Counted from the first letter of the stretch, positions 1 to 6,929 are shown. The stretch is DNA of 20,385 nucleotides from Kiritimatiellia bacterium (GCA_024405255.1 JAKSOY010000058.1:1-20385), one strand, 5' to 3'. Program-made: numbers and translations. The notes: generated from the sequence alone by a model not told the origin.

Positions 1-622
1 GCTGAACGATCTGGCCGATGCTTTCCGGCGCGAAAGACGTTTTAAGCGCCTCGACGTTCACCGCCATGCCACCACAGGCGGCACACGACTTGCAACTGCG
101 GCGCGACTTCATCCAGGCGACTTCCAACTTGCCGCCACATCGCGGGCAGATCGGTTCCGCGACCGACGGGGCCTTCTTCTGCACGGGCTTCGCCTTGAAC
201 GACATCTCGAAAAACTTCGTGCAGACCGTCCGGAAGCTCTTCGGCGTCTTCGCATCGCCAATGCCGTACACCGACTTCCCGGCCTCACGGATCTTCGCCG
301 CCAGAGCCGTAAAATCGCTATCGCTCGAGACGATGCAGATACCCGCACACGAACCACGATAGAGAAGCTCCATCGCATCAATGACAAGCGCGATGTCGGC
401 GACATTCTTGCCCGACACGTTGCTCGTTTGCGGACGCGCCACAATGCCGTACGCCCGCTGGACTTTCAACCACCCTTCCGGACTCGAAAAGCAGTTGACC
501 ATACCATAGGCACGACGAACGATCGGCTCACCCAGCCGACACACCGTCGCAAAAATGTCCTGCGCCGCAGCCGGACTCACATTGTCCGCGTCAATCAAAA
601 CAGCCAGCGTCTGTTTATCCAT
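1..622 (-). CDS. NYN-domain (PIN-like) putative nuclease with C-terminal zinc ribbon, partial
   Basis: The frame is open to the left window edge, so the C-terminus is missing; about 207 residues are visible. The N-terminus carries LIDADN (residues 9-14) and the middle carries SSDSDF (99-104). These are the acidic signatures of the NYN/LabA/DUF88 branch of PIN-like nucleases, which usually act on RNA. After a basic linker (about 143-157) comes a cysteine cluster starting CPRCGG, followed by CKSCAAC, which looks like a zinc ribbon. The start is the ATG at 622-620. It overlaps the TGA of the upstream NusG-like gene by one base (TGATG), and a GGAAGGGGG ribosome-binding site lies just upstream, so translation is probably coupled. 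The NYN fold is clear from the motifs. The RNA substrate and biological role are unknown, and co-function with the antiterminator is inference. Confidence 0.82.
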   Translation of the reverse strand, partial: MDKQTLAVLIDADNVSPAAAQDIFATVCRLGEPIVRRAYGMVNCFSSPEGWLKVQRAYGIVARPQTSNVSGKNVADIALVIDAMELLYRGSCAGICIVSSDSDFTALAAKIREAGKSVYGIGDAKTPKSFRTVCTKFFEMSFKAKPVQKKAPSVAEPICPRCGGKLEVAWMKSRRSCKSCAACGGMAVNVEALKTSFAPESIGQIVQ

Positions 623-1122
623 CAACAACCCCCTTCCGTAAACAACTCGCAATCGGCCGGCGACACCGATGTTTCGACGGCCCGGCCGACAATGTCGATA
701 TTCAAAACGATCGTCGCCTGCGCGCCCTCGCGACGCACGAAGCCGTCCATTCCCATAAAGGGGCCCGCCTTCAACCGCACGTGGTCGCCGGCCTTGAACG
801 GATTGACGACCTTCAACGGGGCCTTGGCCCTCATGGCACGCGCGATCTGGCGCAGCTGGTGGACGACTTCGCGCGGATTCAGAATCTCGATCGTGTGCAC
901 AATCAGATTCGTCTCGAGCATCTTGCGCCGATTGTTGCCTTCCAGACAGGCAAAGACGTAGCCGGGGAACAACGGCAATTCACGCCGTACCTTCCGACGC
1001 TGCACCTTCGTCACCTTCTCGTACAGCGGCAGATAGCGCGGAAGACCATAGCGTTCCAGATACGAGAACACCTTCTTTTCCGTACGCGGCTTCACATGCA
1101 GCACATAGCACGTATGGTACAT
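622..1122 (-). CDS. NusG-family transcription antiterminator paralogue (RfaH/UpxY-like)
   Basis: This 166-residue protein has the two-domain NusG layout. The N-terminal NGN domain (about 4-105) starts YVLHVKPRTEKKV and includes the paralogue hallmark ELPLFPGYVFA (about 48-58). The C-terminal KOW domain includes AGDHVRLKAGPFMGMDG. Proteins of this family bind RNA polymerase and promote processive elongation or antitermination. Housekeeping nusG normally sits beside secE and the rplKAJL genes. Here the neighbours are ilvC and a NYN gene, so I call a specialised paralogue; RfaH and UpxY relatives often control long surface-polysaccharide operons. A GGGAGG ribosome-binding site lies about 12 bases before the ATG. 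No good promoter is visible in the 33 bases between this ATG and the T-tract of the ilvC terminator. Family assignment is firm, the paralogue subtype is not. Confidence 0.85.
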   Translation of the reverse strand: MYHTCYVLHVKPRTEKKVFSYLERYGLPRYLPLYEKVTKVQRRKVRRELPLFPGYVFACLEGNNRRKMLETNLIVHTIEILNPREVVHQLRQIARAMRAKAPLKVVNPFKAGDHVRLKAGPFMGMDGFVRREGAQATIVLNIDIVGRAVETSVSPADCELFTEGGC

Positions 1123-1154
1123 GGCTTTCCGTTCCTCCCTTTCCGTCCTGAATG

Positions 1155-1185
1155 AAAAACGCCGTCCCTCCCAGGAGGGACGGCG
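1155..1185 (-). terminator. Intrinsic terminator of ilvC
   Basis: A 12-bp perfect inverted repeat (arms 1160-1171 and 1174-1185, CGCCGTCCCTCC and its complement) is followed on the minus strand by TTTTT (1159-1155). It begins 32 bases after the ilvC stop. The stem is strong and GC-rich, and the T-tract directly abuts it. Confidence 0.92.
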
Positions 1186-1216
1186 CTTCTTGCGACAGAC
1201 GTCGCCGACGCGCCAA

Positions 1217-2332
1217 TTACTTGTCGAGCGTACGACGGCCCTTCACGCCCGCGGCGGTCGCCGCGTTCGCCTTCGCCTTCTCATGCGGACGCAGCGAGCG
1301 GACGGCCGCACCGGCCTGCCACATTTCGCTGTCGTGCATCGCCTGCAGCTTCGCCGCCATGAACTCCTTGTAGTCCGGACGGCCCGTGTCGCGAATGACT
1401 TCCTTCGCTTCCTTCATCGCCTTCGTCGACGCATAGAGCTTCTTGAAGACCGGCTCGCACGCCTTGCGGAAGAACGGACGCCACTTGAGCGCACCATGCT
1501 GCGCCGTCTGCGAGCAGTTGGAGTACATCCAGTCCATGCCGTTTTCGTCGACGAGGCGGATGAGCGACTGCGTCAGCTCTTCGCACGTTTCGTTGAACGC
1601 TTCGCTCGGCGAGTGGCCGTTCGCACGCAGGGTGTAGTACTGCGCTTCCATCACGCCGCAGAGCGCGCCCATGAGGATGCCGCGTTCACCGACGAGGTCG
1701 CTCGTCACTTCGTTCTTGAACGTCGTCGGGAAGAGGTAGCCCGAACCCACGCCGATGCCGATCGCCTTCGTCACTTCCTCGACCGTCGCCGCATCCATGC
1801 CGTTCGGCTCGAACGCGTACGAGCTGTTGATGCCCGCGCCGTTCAGGAAGTTACGACGAACCGACGTGCCCGAGCCCTTCGGCGCGACCATCACGATGCC
1901 CACGCCTTCCTGCGGCTTGATGCCCGTCAGCTTGTTGTACACATAACCAAAACCATGCGAGAAGTAGAGATACTTGCCCGGCGTCACGTACTTTTCGATC
2001 TTCTTCCAGACCTGCGGCACGGAACCGTCGGAAACGAGCATCATGATGATGTCGCCCTTCTCCGCGGCCTCTTCGAGCGAGAAGAGCGTCTTGCCTTCGA
2101 CCCAGCCATCCTTCTTGGCACGCGACCAGCTGGAGTTCGCCTTCGTGTTCTTGCGCTGGCCGACAATCACGTTGAAACCGTTGTCGCGCATGTTGAGCGC
2201 CTGGCCCGGGCCCTGAATGCCATAGCCAAGAACCGCAATCGTCTTGCCCTTGAGAACCTTCTGGGCCTTCTTGAGCGTGAATTCCTTGCGCGTCACGATG
2301 TTTTCGACAACGCCACCGAAGTTGATGTCCAT
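1217..2332 (-). CDS. ilvC: Ketol-acid reductoisomerase
   Basis: This enzyme converts 2-acetolactate (or 2-aceto-2-hydroxybutyrate) to the dihydroxy-acid using NAD(P)H and magnesium. It is the second common step of valine, isoleucine and leucine synthesis and is cytosolic. The 371-residue protein has an N-terminal Rossmann domain with GYGIQGPGQA (36-45) and R60 near the cofactor phosphate region. SHGFG (125-129) is the conserved catalytic histidine segment. The C-terminal knotted helical domain has DLVGERGIL (212-220; D212 and E216 as metal ligands) and CEELTQSL (250-257). The NFGGVxEN start and overall shape resemble the Bacteroidetes-like KARI form; a basic tail (about 345-371) extends it. 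The ATG at 2332 is preceded by AAGGAG (2343-2348) at 10 bases and by a strong promoter. A terminator follows, so it appears monocistronic. No other ilv gene is present. Confidence 0.97.
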   Translation of the reverse strand: MDINFGGVVENIVTRKEFTLKKAQKVLKGKTIAVLGYGIQGPGQALNMRDNGFNVIVGQRKNTKANSSWSRAKKDGWVEGKTLFSLEEAAEKGDIIMMLVSDGSVPQVWKKIEKYVTPGKYLYFSHGFGYVYNKLTGIKPQEGVGIVMVAPKGSGTSVRRNFLNGAGINSSYAFEPNGMDAATVEEVTKAIGIGVGSGYLFPTTFKNEVTSDLVGERGILMGALCGVMEAQYYTLRANGHSPSEAFNETCEELTQSLIRLVDENGMDWMYSNCSQTAQHGALKWRPFFRKACEPVFKKLYASTKAMKEAKEVIRDTGRPDYKEFMAAKLQAMHDSEMWQAGAAVRSLRPHEKAKANAATAAGVKGRRTLDK

Positions 2333-2376
2333 CTCTTTTTTACTCCTTAGTATCTGCGAATGCAGAAATTGAAAAG

Positions 2377-2405
2377 ATTATATCACAATCCGCCGATGCG
2401 GGCAA
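2377..2405 (-). promoter_or_regulatory. Sigma70-type promoter of ilvC
   Basis: On the minus strand the -35 TTGCCC (2405-2400), a 17-base spacer and the -10 TATAAT (2382-2377) lie about 45 bases before the ilvC start. TGA directly precedes the -10, giving an extended -10 element. The -35 abuts the rsfS terminator. Confidence 0.88.
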
Positions 2406-2437
2406 ATGAAAACGAAGCCCCTACACGAGAGGCTTCG
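2404..2437 (-). terminator. Intrinsic terminator of recA-rsfS, overlapping the rsfS stop codon
   Basis: The minus-strand stem CGAAGCCTCT pairs with AGGGGCTTCG (plus arms 2428-2437 and 2413-2422). There are ten pairs including one G-U, with a 5-base loop, followed by TTTTCATTT. The rsfS TAG (2423-2421) lies at the loop/stem junction. The downstream end touches the ilvC -35 box. Confidence 0.88.
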
Positions 2438-2756
2438 CCTTGTCCCACAGTTTTTCGAGCGCGTAGTAGGCACGCGCCTCGGGCGAAAACACGTGGACGA
2501 CAACATCCACGTAATCCACCACGATCCACCCGCTTTCGGGATCGCCGCTTGTGCGGTACGAGTTCTCGCCCGCATCCTTCATCGCGCCCTGCACGCCCGA
2601 GATGATGCCTTTGAGGTGCGGCGCGGCAATGCCGGTCGCCACGACAAAGACGTCGCAGAGGCCGGAGACACCGCGCACGTCGTACGTGCGGATGTCACTG
2701 GCCTTCTTGTCTTCAAGCGCCTGGACGATGAGTTTGACTTGTTCTTCCAGTGTCAT
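2421..2756 (-). CDS. rsfS: Ribosome silencing factor RsfS (Iojap/YbeB family)
   Basis: RsfS binds ribosomal protein uL14 on the 50S subunit and blocks joining with 30S, saving energy in stationary phase or starvation. The 111-residue length is normal. Family features visible are the opening helix (EEQVKLIVQALEDKKASDI), DVFVVATG with its strand-turn, and the closing WIVVDYVDVVVHVFSPEAR...YYALEKLW segment, which closely matches the conserved C-terminal strand and helix of Iojap proteins. The start codon lies only 6 bases after the recA stop, so the two genes form one operon, and an intrinsic terminator sits on its stop codon. In many bacteria rsfS neighbours nadD or proA; the recA linkage here is less common. 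Product assignment is firm. Confidence 0.95.
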   Translation of the reverse strand: MTLEEQVKLIVQALEDKKASDIRTYDVRGVSGLCDVFVVATGIAAPHLKGIISGVQGAMKDAGENSYRTSGDPESGWIVVDYVDVVVHVFSPEARAYYALEKLWDKAKPLV

Positions 2757-2762
2757 TGTTGC

Positions 2763-3821
2763 TTACTTCTTCTTGGCCGCGACAACCGGCGCCGTCTTCA
2801 CCTTTTCGACGATTTCCGCCGCGATGTCCGGATGGTCCTTCAAATACTGGATCGTCGCCATCGACCCCTGGCCGAGCTGGCTCGAGCCGTAGGCAATCCA
2901 GCTGCCGCGCTTTTCGACGATGCCGCGCGCCAGCGCAGCATCCAGAATCGATCCTTCCCACGAAATGCCGCAGGTGTAGAGGATGTCGAATTCCGCCTCG
3001 GTGAACGGCGGCGCGACTTTGTTCTTCACGACCTTCACGCGCGTACGGTTGCCGATCACGGTACCCGTCGGATCCTTGATCGCGCCGATGCGCTGCACCT
3101 GCAGACGGCAGCTCGCGTAGAACTTGAGCGCCTTGCCACCGGGCGTGGTTTCAGGATTGCCGAACATCACACCGATCTTCTCGCGCACCTGGTTCGTGAA
3201 AATGCACAATGTCTTCGTCTGCGCCAGAACGCCCGTAAGCTTGCGCATCGCCTGCGACATCAGACGCGCCTGCAGGCCCATGTGCGAATCGCCCATGTTG
3301 CCGTCGATTTCCGCCTGCGGCGTCAGCGCCGCCACGGAGTCGACGACGATCACGTCGAGCGCGCCTGACTTGCAGAGCTGCTCGCAGATGGACAACGCCT
3401 CTTCGCCGCTGTTCGGCTGCGCGACCAGCAGGTCGTCGAGATTGACGCCGATCTTCTTCGCATAGCCCGGATCCAGCGCGTGCTCCGCGTCGATGAACGC
3501 CGCCACGCCGCCCGCCTTCTGCGCATTCGCCACGACATGCAGCGCCAGCGTCGTCTTGCCGCTCGACTCCTGGCCGTAGCATTCGACGATGCGCCCGCGC
3601 GGCAGACCGCCCACGCCGAGCGCGAGGTCCAGCGACAGCGCCCCCGTGGAAATGACAGGAATGTTCGCATGCTCCTGGCCTCCCAGGCGCATGATCGAAA
3701 GTTCGCCGAACTCCTTCTTGATCTGGCTCAACACCGCATCCAGCGCCGTGTTCGACTTCTTCGGCGCTTCAATGTCCTTCGCAACCGCCGTTTCAGCGGG
3801 CTTGTCCTTCTTCTCTGCCAT
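2763..3821 (-). CDS. recA: Recombinase A
   Basis: RecA forms ATP-dependent filaments on single-stranded DNA, drives strand exchange in homologous recombination and stimulates LexA self-cleavage. Visible are Walker [10 protein letters not shown] (83-91), Walker [11 protein letters not shown] (157-166), the L1 region around [18 protein letters not shown], and the L2 region with [17 protein letters not shown] (221-237). The 352-residue length is normal. The N-terminus has an extra charged stretch (1-23) and the C-terminus ends in lysines rather than the usual acidic tail. The start is set at the ATG at 3821 (MAEKK), which has AAGGAG 10 bases upstream. An in-frame ATG at 3857 falls inside the -10 element and cannot be transcribed. 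It is cotranscribed with rsfS. Confidence 0.97.
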   Translation of the reverse strand: MAEKKDKPAETAVAKDIEAPKKSNTALDAVLSQIKKEFGELSIMRLGGQEHANIPVISTGALSLDLALGVGGLPRGRIVECYGQESSGKTTLALHVVANAQKAGGVAAFIDAEHALDPGYAKKIGVNLDDLLVAQPNSGEEALSICEQLCKSGALDVIVVDSVAALTPQAEIDGNMGDSHMGLQARLMSQAMRKLTGVLAQTKTLCIFTNQVREKIGVMFGNPETTPGGKALKFYASCRLQVQRIGAIKDPTGTVIGNRTRVKVVKNKVAPPFTEAEFDILYTCGISWEGSILDAALARGIVEKRGSWIAYGSSQLGQGSMATIQYLKDHPDIAAEIVEKVKTAPVVAAKKK

Positions 3822-3831
3822 CTTCTCTTTA

Positions 3832-3837
3832 CTCCTT
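3832..3837 (-). promoter_or_regulatory. Ribosome-binding site fixing the recA start
   Basis: AAGGAG lies 10 bases before the ATG at 3821, with nearly the same spacing and following sequence (AAGGAGTAAA) as the ilvC site. It supports 3821 over the longer in-frame start at 3857. Confidence 0.85.
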
Positions 3838-3843
3838 CTATCC

Positions 3844-3856
3844 TGTCGAACGGACA
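3844..3856. promoter_or_regulatory. Possible operator at the recA transcription start
   Basis: TGTC and GACA form a short inverted repeat around a 5-base centre containing GAAC/GTTC, just downstream of the -10. The position suits a repressor such as LexA, but the arms are only 4 bp and no second copy was found. Tentative. Confidence 0.25.
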
Positions 3857-3884
3857 TTATACCACAAATCTAACATCCTTCGGG
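3856..3884 (-). promoter_or_regulatory. Extended -10 promoter of recA-rsfS
   Basis: TGG-TATAAT on the minus strand (TATAAT at 3861-3856) lies 35 bases before the recA start. No good -35 is visible at 16-19 bases; the best is TTCCCG at 19. The promoter therefore probably relies on the extended -10. Confidence 0.8.
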
Positions 3885-3929
3885 AAAAAATTAAGAATCG
3901 AATGGGGATTCCCGATCTTTTCCCGAAGG
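3877..3929. repeat. 12-bp perfect inverted repeat between the sialate-esterase gene and recA; possible terminator
   Basis: CCTTCGGGAAAA (3877-3888) and its exact complement (3918-3929) are separated by 29 bases. On the minus strand the spacer also holds a weaker hairpin (GGGAATC...GATTCTT with G-U pairs) followed by AATTTTTT (to 3885). The region after the esterase stop at 3937 could therefore terminate transcription either way. The inner arm overlaps the region where recA's -35 should lie. Confidence 0.6.
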
Positions 3930-3936
3930 TCTCCCG

Positions 3937-6003
3937 TCACTTGACCAGAATCGTCAGCTTGCGGACGCGGTAGCTGCCGGCGTTGTGCGCGAAGGTCCAG
4001 TCGGGGTTCCCGCCGGCTGCCGGATTGTTGCCGAGGCCGATGTCGGGAAGACCGCCGACCATGCCGTCGAGGTTGTTGTAGGCGAAGATCGTCGTCTTGT
4101 TCTGGACATCGTGGATCTGCATCGCCCCGTAACCGGGATCGGCGGCCTTGGCGGGCGAGTCGTTGTAGTCATAGAGCTTGTCGTTGCCGCCGACACCCGG
4201 AATCGCGCTGCCCTGTCCGTAGTTGGAGCTGTAGAACTCCATCACGCCACCGGCGGCATCGGTCAGCTCCTTGATCGCGAGCAGGTTGGACCGCACGGTG
4301 AGCTTCGCGACCGGGCCCTGGAAGCAGGTCCCCTTCGCGCACGGCACGCCCAGATCGGCGGGCTTCTTCGAGAAGGCGTCGAACGAGGCCATCGCCCAGT
4401 CGACGAGGCCCTTCTCGTTCTCGAGTTCCATCACATACGCGACACGCGTGAACGCACCCGCGTCCTTCGTGCCGTCAAACGTGTAGCCCGCGAATTTGCC
4501 GCGCGACGGCAGATCGGCGGTGTAGAGCGTACGGAAGCCGGCGAGCTCGGGAAGCTTGAGCGCATCGCCGAACTTGCCGAGCGAACGACGGGTGTCCATC
4601 GGATCGGAACCGTCGATTTCGAACGGCCCGAGCGGCAGTCCCGAATCGCCGGAGTAGAGCGTTCCCGTGAACGGCGAGCTGTAGAGATAGCGCAGGCGAC
4701 GCGGCTTTGTCACCTGCTTGCACGCGATCACGAGTTCGCGGTCCTTGACGATGTCGCCGCCCGTACGGCGGTTGGCAATGAACGCCGGATAGAAGACGCC
4801 ATCCGGTCCGGCCACTTCGAAACCCTTGGCGGGTGCGTGGTCCGGATTGTACCAATACCAGGAATTCGCGTCGTTGAACGTGAGCGCGAAACGGCCCTGG
4901 TTGTCGATGCGCCAGCTCTTGAGCGTGGGCGAATCGGCGACGATATCCATGAAACCATGGACGTCCTTGAGCGCGTGAAGCGCGAGGCGGCGGCCGATCG
5001 GTTCCTTGTTGTTCTGGTGGATGTCGACCATGTTCGGCAGGTCGCACGTGACGGCGAGCGCGGCGTTCTTCTCGTCGGCGGCGTACTTCGCCTGCGCCTG
5101 CTGGATCGCGAACCAGCTGTTCTTGAACGGCGAGAGCTGCACGATGTAGAGCTTGAGCGCGGGATTCTCGAATGCCTTCGCCCAGCTGTCATGGAGGCGG
5201 CGCAGCTTCGCGTAGTAGCCCATGCCGTCGCGTGCGTTGGTGCATCCCTGGTACCAGATGAAACCGCGATTGGCCATCGGCGCGAAGGCCGCCACCATGC
5301 CGTTCCACATGCCGCCGGTGCCATCGGCATACCACGGTTCGATCGCGGACCCGCCCCAGTTGACGTCCACGATGGCCACGGGGATGCCCGTCGCATCGTG
5401 GATGGAGAGCGCATAGTAGAAGGCGACGGCGGACATCAATCCCTTCGTGCCCAGGCAGATGCCGACGCGGATGGATTCATCCTTGAAGTTCTTCGCGGAA
5501 AAATCGTGCCAGGCGACCTTGCGTTCGAGCACCGGCTGCTTCGTGTTCGTCTGGGGCATCGAGGTGAAGCGGATGCCGGGCCGGCGCGCGAGCGCGGTCA
5601 TCAGGAGGCCGTTGCCGTCGCGATAGCGGGTGTGGCCGCTGAGGATGGACTGTTCCATGTTGCTCTGGCCGGAGGCGAACCACACTTCGCCCACCAGCAC
5701 ATCCTTGATCGTCACCTTCTCGGCGCCGCAGGCGACCACGAGTTCACGTCCTTGCGCGCACGCCTCGAGCGAATCGAGGTCGGCCCGCCACGCGCCCTTC
5801 GCATCGGCCGTCACGGACTTCTGCTGTCCCGCGAAGCTCACCGTCACCTGCGCGCCCGCATCGGCCTGTCCCCACACCGGCACTTTCATGCCGCGCTGCA
5901 GCACCATGCCGTCGGCAAACGGCGACGCCGTCTTAAGTGCGGCTTCAGCCGCGAAAACGGCAGCGCACAGCGCCACCAGCGAAACAACTTTCTTCATTTC
6001 CAT
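3937..6003 (-). CDS. Secreted sialate O-acetylesterase family protein (SGNH fold) with extra C-terminal domain
   Basis: Residues 1-22 form a signal peptide (MEMKKVVSLV, hydrophobic core, AEA-A cleavage). An N-terminal beta-sandwich (about 24-100) leads into the SGNH esterase core. The core has VLVGEVWFASGQSNME (102-117; nucleophile S114), IWYQGCTNA (249-257) and VDIH (326-329; D327 and H329) followed by GRRLALHAL. Family members remove O-acetyl groups from sialic acids or plant glycans; the substrate cannot be read from sequence. A second beta domain (about 400-470) follows. Then comes a roughly 200-residue C-terminal domain (about 487-688, with NDKLYDYNDSP and NPDWTF) not needed for esterase activity and possibly carbohydrate-binding. 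The 688-residue length exceeds a plain esterase accordingly. The gene has its own promoter and hairpin leader. The first of two close ATGs better fits the weak AAGG site. Confidence 0.88.
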   Translation of the reverse strand: MEMKKVVSLVALCAAVFAAEAALKTASPFADGMVLQRGMKVPVWGQADAGAQVTVSFAGQQKSVTADAKGAWRADLDSLEACAQGRELVVACGAEKVTIKDVLVGEVWFASGQSNMEQSILSGHTRYRDGNGLLMTALARRPGIRFTSMPQTNTKQPVLERKVAWHDFSAKNFKDESIRVGICLGTKGLMSAVAFYYALSIHDATGIPVAIVDVNWGGSAIEPWYADGTGGMWNGMVAAFAPMANRGFIWYQGCTNARDGMGYYAKLRRLHDSWAKAFENPALKLYIVQLSPFKNSWFAIQQAQAKYAADEKNAALAVTCDLPNMVDIHQNNKEPIGRRLALHALKDVHGFMDIVADSPTLKSWRIDNQGRFALTFNDANSWYWYNPDHAPAKGFEVAGPDGVFYPAFIANRRTGGDIVKDRELVIACKQVTKPRRLRYLYSSPFTGTLYSGDSGLPLGPFEIDGSDPMDTRRSLGKFGDALKLPELAGFRTLYTADLPSRGKFAGYTFDGTKDAGAFTRVAYVMELENEKGLVDWAMASFDAFSKKPADLGVPCAKGTCFQGPVAKLTVRSNLLAIKELTDAAGGVMEFYSSNYGQGSAIPGVGGNDKLYDYNDSPAKAADPGYGAMQIHDVQNKTTIFAYNNLDGMVGGLPDIGLGNNPAAGGNPDWTFAHNAGSYRVRKLTILVK

Positions 6004-6027
6004 GAACTTGAACCTTTCGGTTTGACT

Positions 6028-6038
6028 TGATTAAATCA
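6028..6038. promoter_or_regulatory. Small palindrome in the sialate-esterase leader
   Basis: TGATT-A-AATCA, a perfect 11-base palindrome between promoter and start codon, could be an operator half or chance. Little supports either. Confidence 0.25.
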
Positions 6039-6051
6039 CAACAATCTCTGC

Positions 6052-6070
6052 ATCGGGCACAACACCCGAT
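6052..6070 (-). promoter_or_regulatory. Hairpin in the sialate-esterase 5' leader
   Basis: ATCGGG and CCCGAT form perfect 6-bp arms around a 7-base loop, within the first tens of bases of the predicted transcript. It may be an mRNA stability or regulatory hairpin or a repressor site. No T-tract follows it on the minus strand, so it is not an intrinsic terminator for that strand. Confidence 0.4.
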
Positions 6071-6087
6071 TTCGTCTTCCCGCAACT

Positions 6088-6116
6088 ATTATACCACAGC
6101 AGGACACGATTGAGAA
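6088..6116 (-). promoter_or_regulatory. Promoter of the sialate-esterase gene
   Basis: On the minus strand TTCTCA (6116-6111), a 17-base spacer and TGG-TATAAT (TATAAT at 6093-6088). The predicted leader is about 75-80 bases long. The upstream gene stops at 6122, just before the -35. Confidence 0.83.
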
Positions 6117-6121
6117 AGTTT

Positions 6122-6724
6122 TCATTTCTTCTCGAGCTTTTCGGCGCTGAACGGCTCGTTGTGGAGTCCGCTGATCCACGCCGACTGGGTCGCGTAGGTC
6201 TTGACGATCTCCTCGCCCACCGAGAGCTGGATCACACACCCGCTCATGCGCTCGCCCGTCGTCTTGCTCGTCGCGCCGCCGCCGCGACGGCGACTCTGCT
6301 TCGTCGTCGTGGTCTTGACCATCACGGCATCCGGCGAGACGATGTCGATGTCGTTGCGCTTGCCGACTTCGAGGTTGGTCGTATACTCCTTTTCGCCGAG
6401 CACGTCGAGCTTGCCGTCCGTGTAGCCGATGAAGAAGACTTTCAGCTTCGCCTTTTCCGGCACGTTCTTGCCCGAACACGACACGTGCGCGACCCACTTT
6501 TTGTTCCGGACGGTCGTCTTCTGCGTCGTACGCGTCGTCTGGCGGTTCCAGCGATTGCCCGTGGTCTTGCCGCCTTTCGACTTCTCGGTGGTCTTGCTGT
6601 CTCCGGCTTTGGCCTCGACGGACAGACTGACAGTCCACTCGCGGCGCGCCTCGGCGGCCTGTACCGTATTCCATCCCGCGAACGCGAGAATCGTCATCAT
6701 CAACAACATCCATACTTGTTTCAT
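6122..6724 (-). CDS. Small secreted basic protein, unknown function
   Basis: I do not recognise this 200-residue protein. Residues 1-24 are a clear signal peptide ending VQA-AEA. The mature part is rich in Thr, Lys, Arg and Gly. It has two low-complexity blocks, about 41-72 (KTTEKSKGGKTTG, QTTRTTQKTT) and about 138-158 (KTTTTKQSRRRGGG). Between them is a stretch with beta-strand character (WVAHVSCSG, KLKVFFIGYTDG). The C-terminal part GCVIQLSVGEEIVKTYATQ is also strand-like. The strong basic charge suggests binding to acidic glycans, cell wall or nucleic acid, but this is inference. A good AGAGG ribosome-binding site lies 8 bases before the ATG. It follows a small membrane protein by 16 bases and may be cotranscribed with the giant surface protein. 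Confidence 0.75.
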   Translation of the reverse strand: MKQVWMLLMMTILAFAGWNTVQAAEARREWTVSLSVEAKAGDSKTTEKSKGGKTTGNRWNRQTTRTTQKTTVRNKKWVAHVSCSGKNVPEKAKLKVFFIGYTDGKLDVLGEKEYTTNLEVGKRNDIDIVSPDAVMVKTTTTKQSRRRGGGATSKTTGERMSGCVIQLSVGEEIVKTYATQSAWISGLHNEPFSAEKLEKK

Positions 6725-6740
6725 CGTTTCTACCTCTTAT

Positions 6741-6929
6741 TCACAAACATTCCAGTCGTTTTCTGCAAAGACCGGACCAGAAAAAACGAACGAGCAGATA
6801 CCAGACAACCAAGGGAACCGTCAAAACGGCAATCACAAAATTCCGTTCCGATTTTTTGAGCGGATGCCGCTTGAAATGCTCCTTGACGTTCAGCCCAAAC
6901 AGGACTTTAGTTCCCAAAGAACGACTCAT
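6741..6929 (-). CDS. Predicted 62-residue single-pass membrane protein
   Basis: This short frame lies between the giant protein stop (6961) and the secreted basic protein (start 6724). From the ATG at 6929 it gives 62 residues. A basic N-terminal half (VKEHFKRHPLKKSER) is followed by one hydrophobic helix (about residues 31-50, containing IAVLTVPLVVWYLLV) and a short Cys/Arg tail. The positive-inside rule predicts the N-terminus in the cytoplasm. An AGGA motif lies 11 bases upstream, which is weak. An in-frame TTG at 6953 would add 8 residues. No family is recognised. It fills the gap neatly and looks like a real membrane protein, but its small size leaves doubt. Confidence 0.5.
   Translation of the reverse strand: MSRSLGTKVLFGLNVKEHFKRHPLKKSERNFVIAVLTVPLVVWYLLVRFFWSGLCRKRLECL

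Noticed and set aside
980..1216. 78-codon minus-strand frame between ilvC and the NusG paralogue
   Set aside because: It runs through the ilvC terminator and overlaps the NusG-like gene in another frame, with no motif.
1121..2350. 409-codon plus-strand open frame
   Set aside because: Antisense to ilvC; composition is Arg/His-rich and shows no family motif.
3822..3857. Longer recA start (MSVRQDR)
   Set aside because: The ATG at 3857 lies within the TATAAT element and so is not on the transcript.
3985..6030. 681-codon plus-strand open frame
   Set aside because: Antisense to the sialate esterase, whose motifs and signal peptide are clear on the minus strand.
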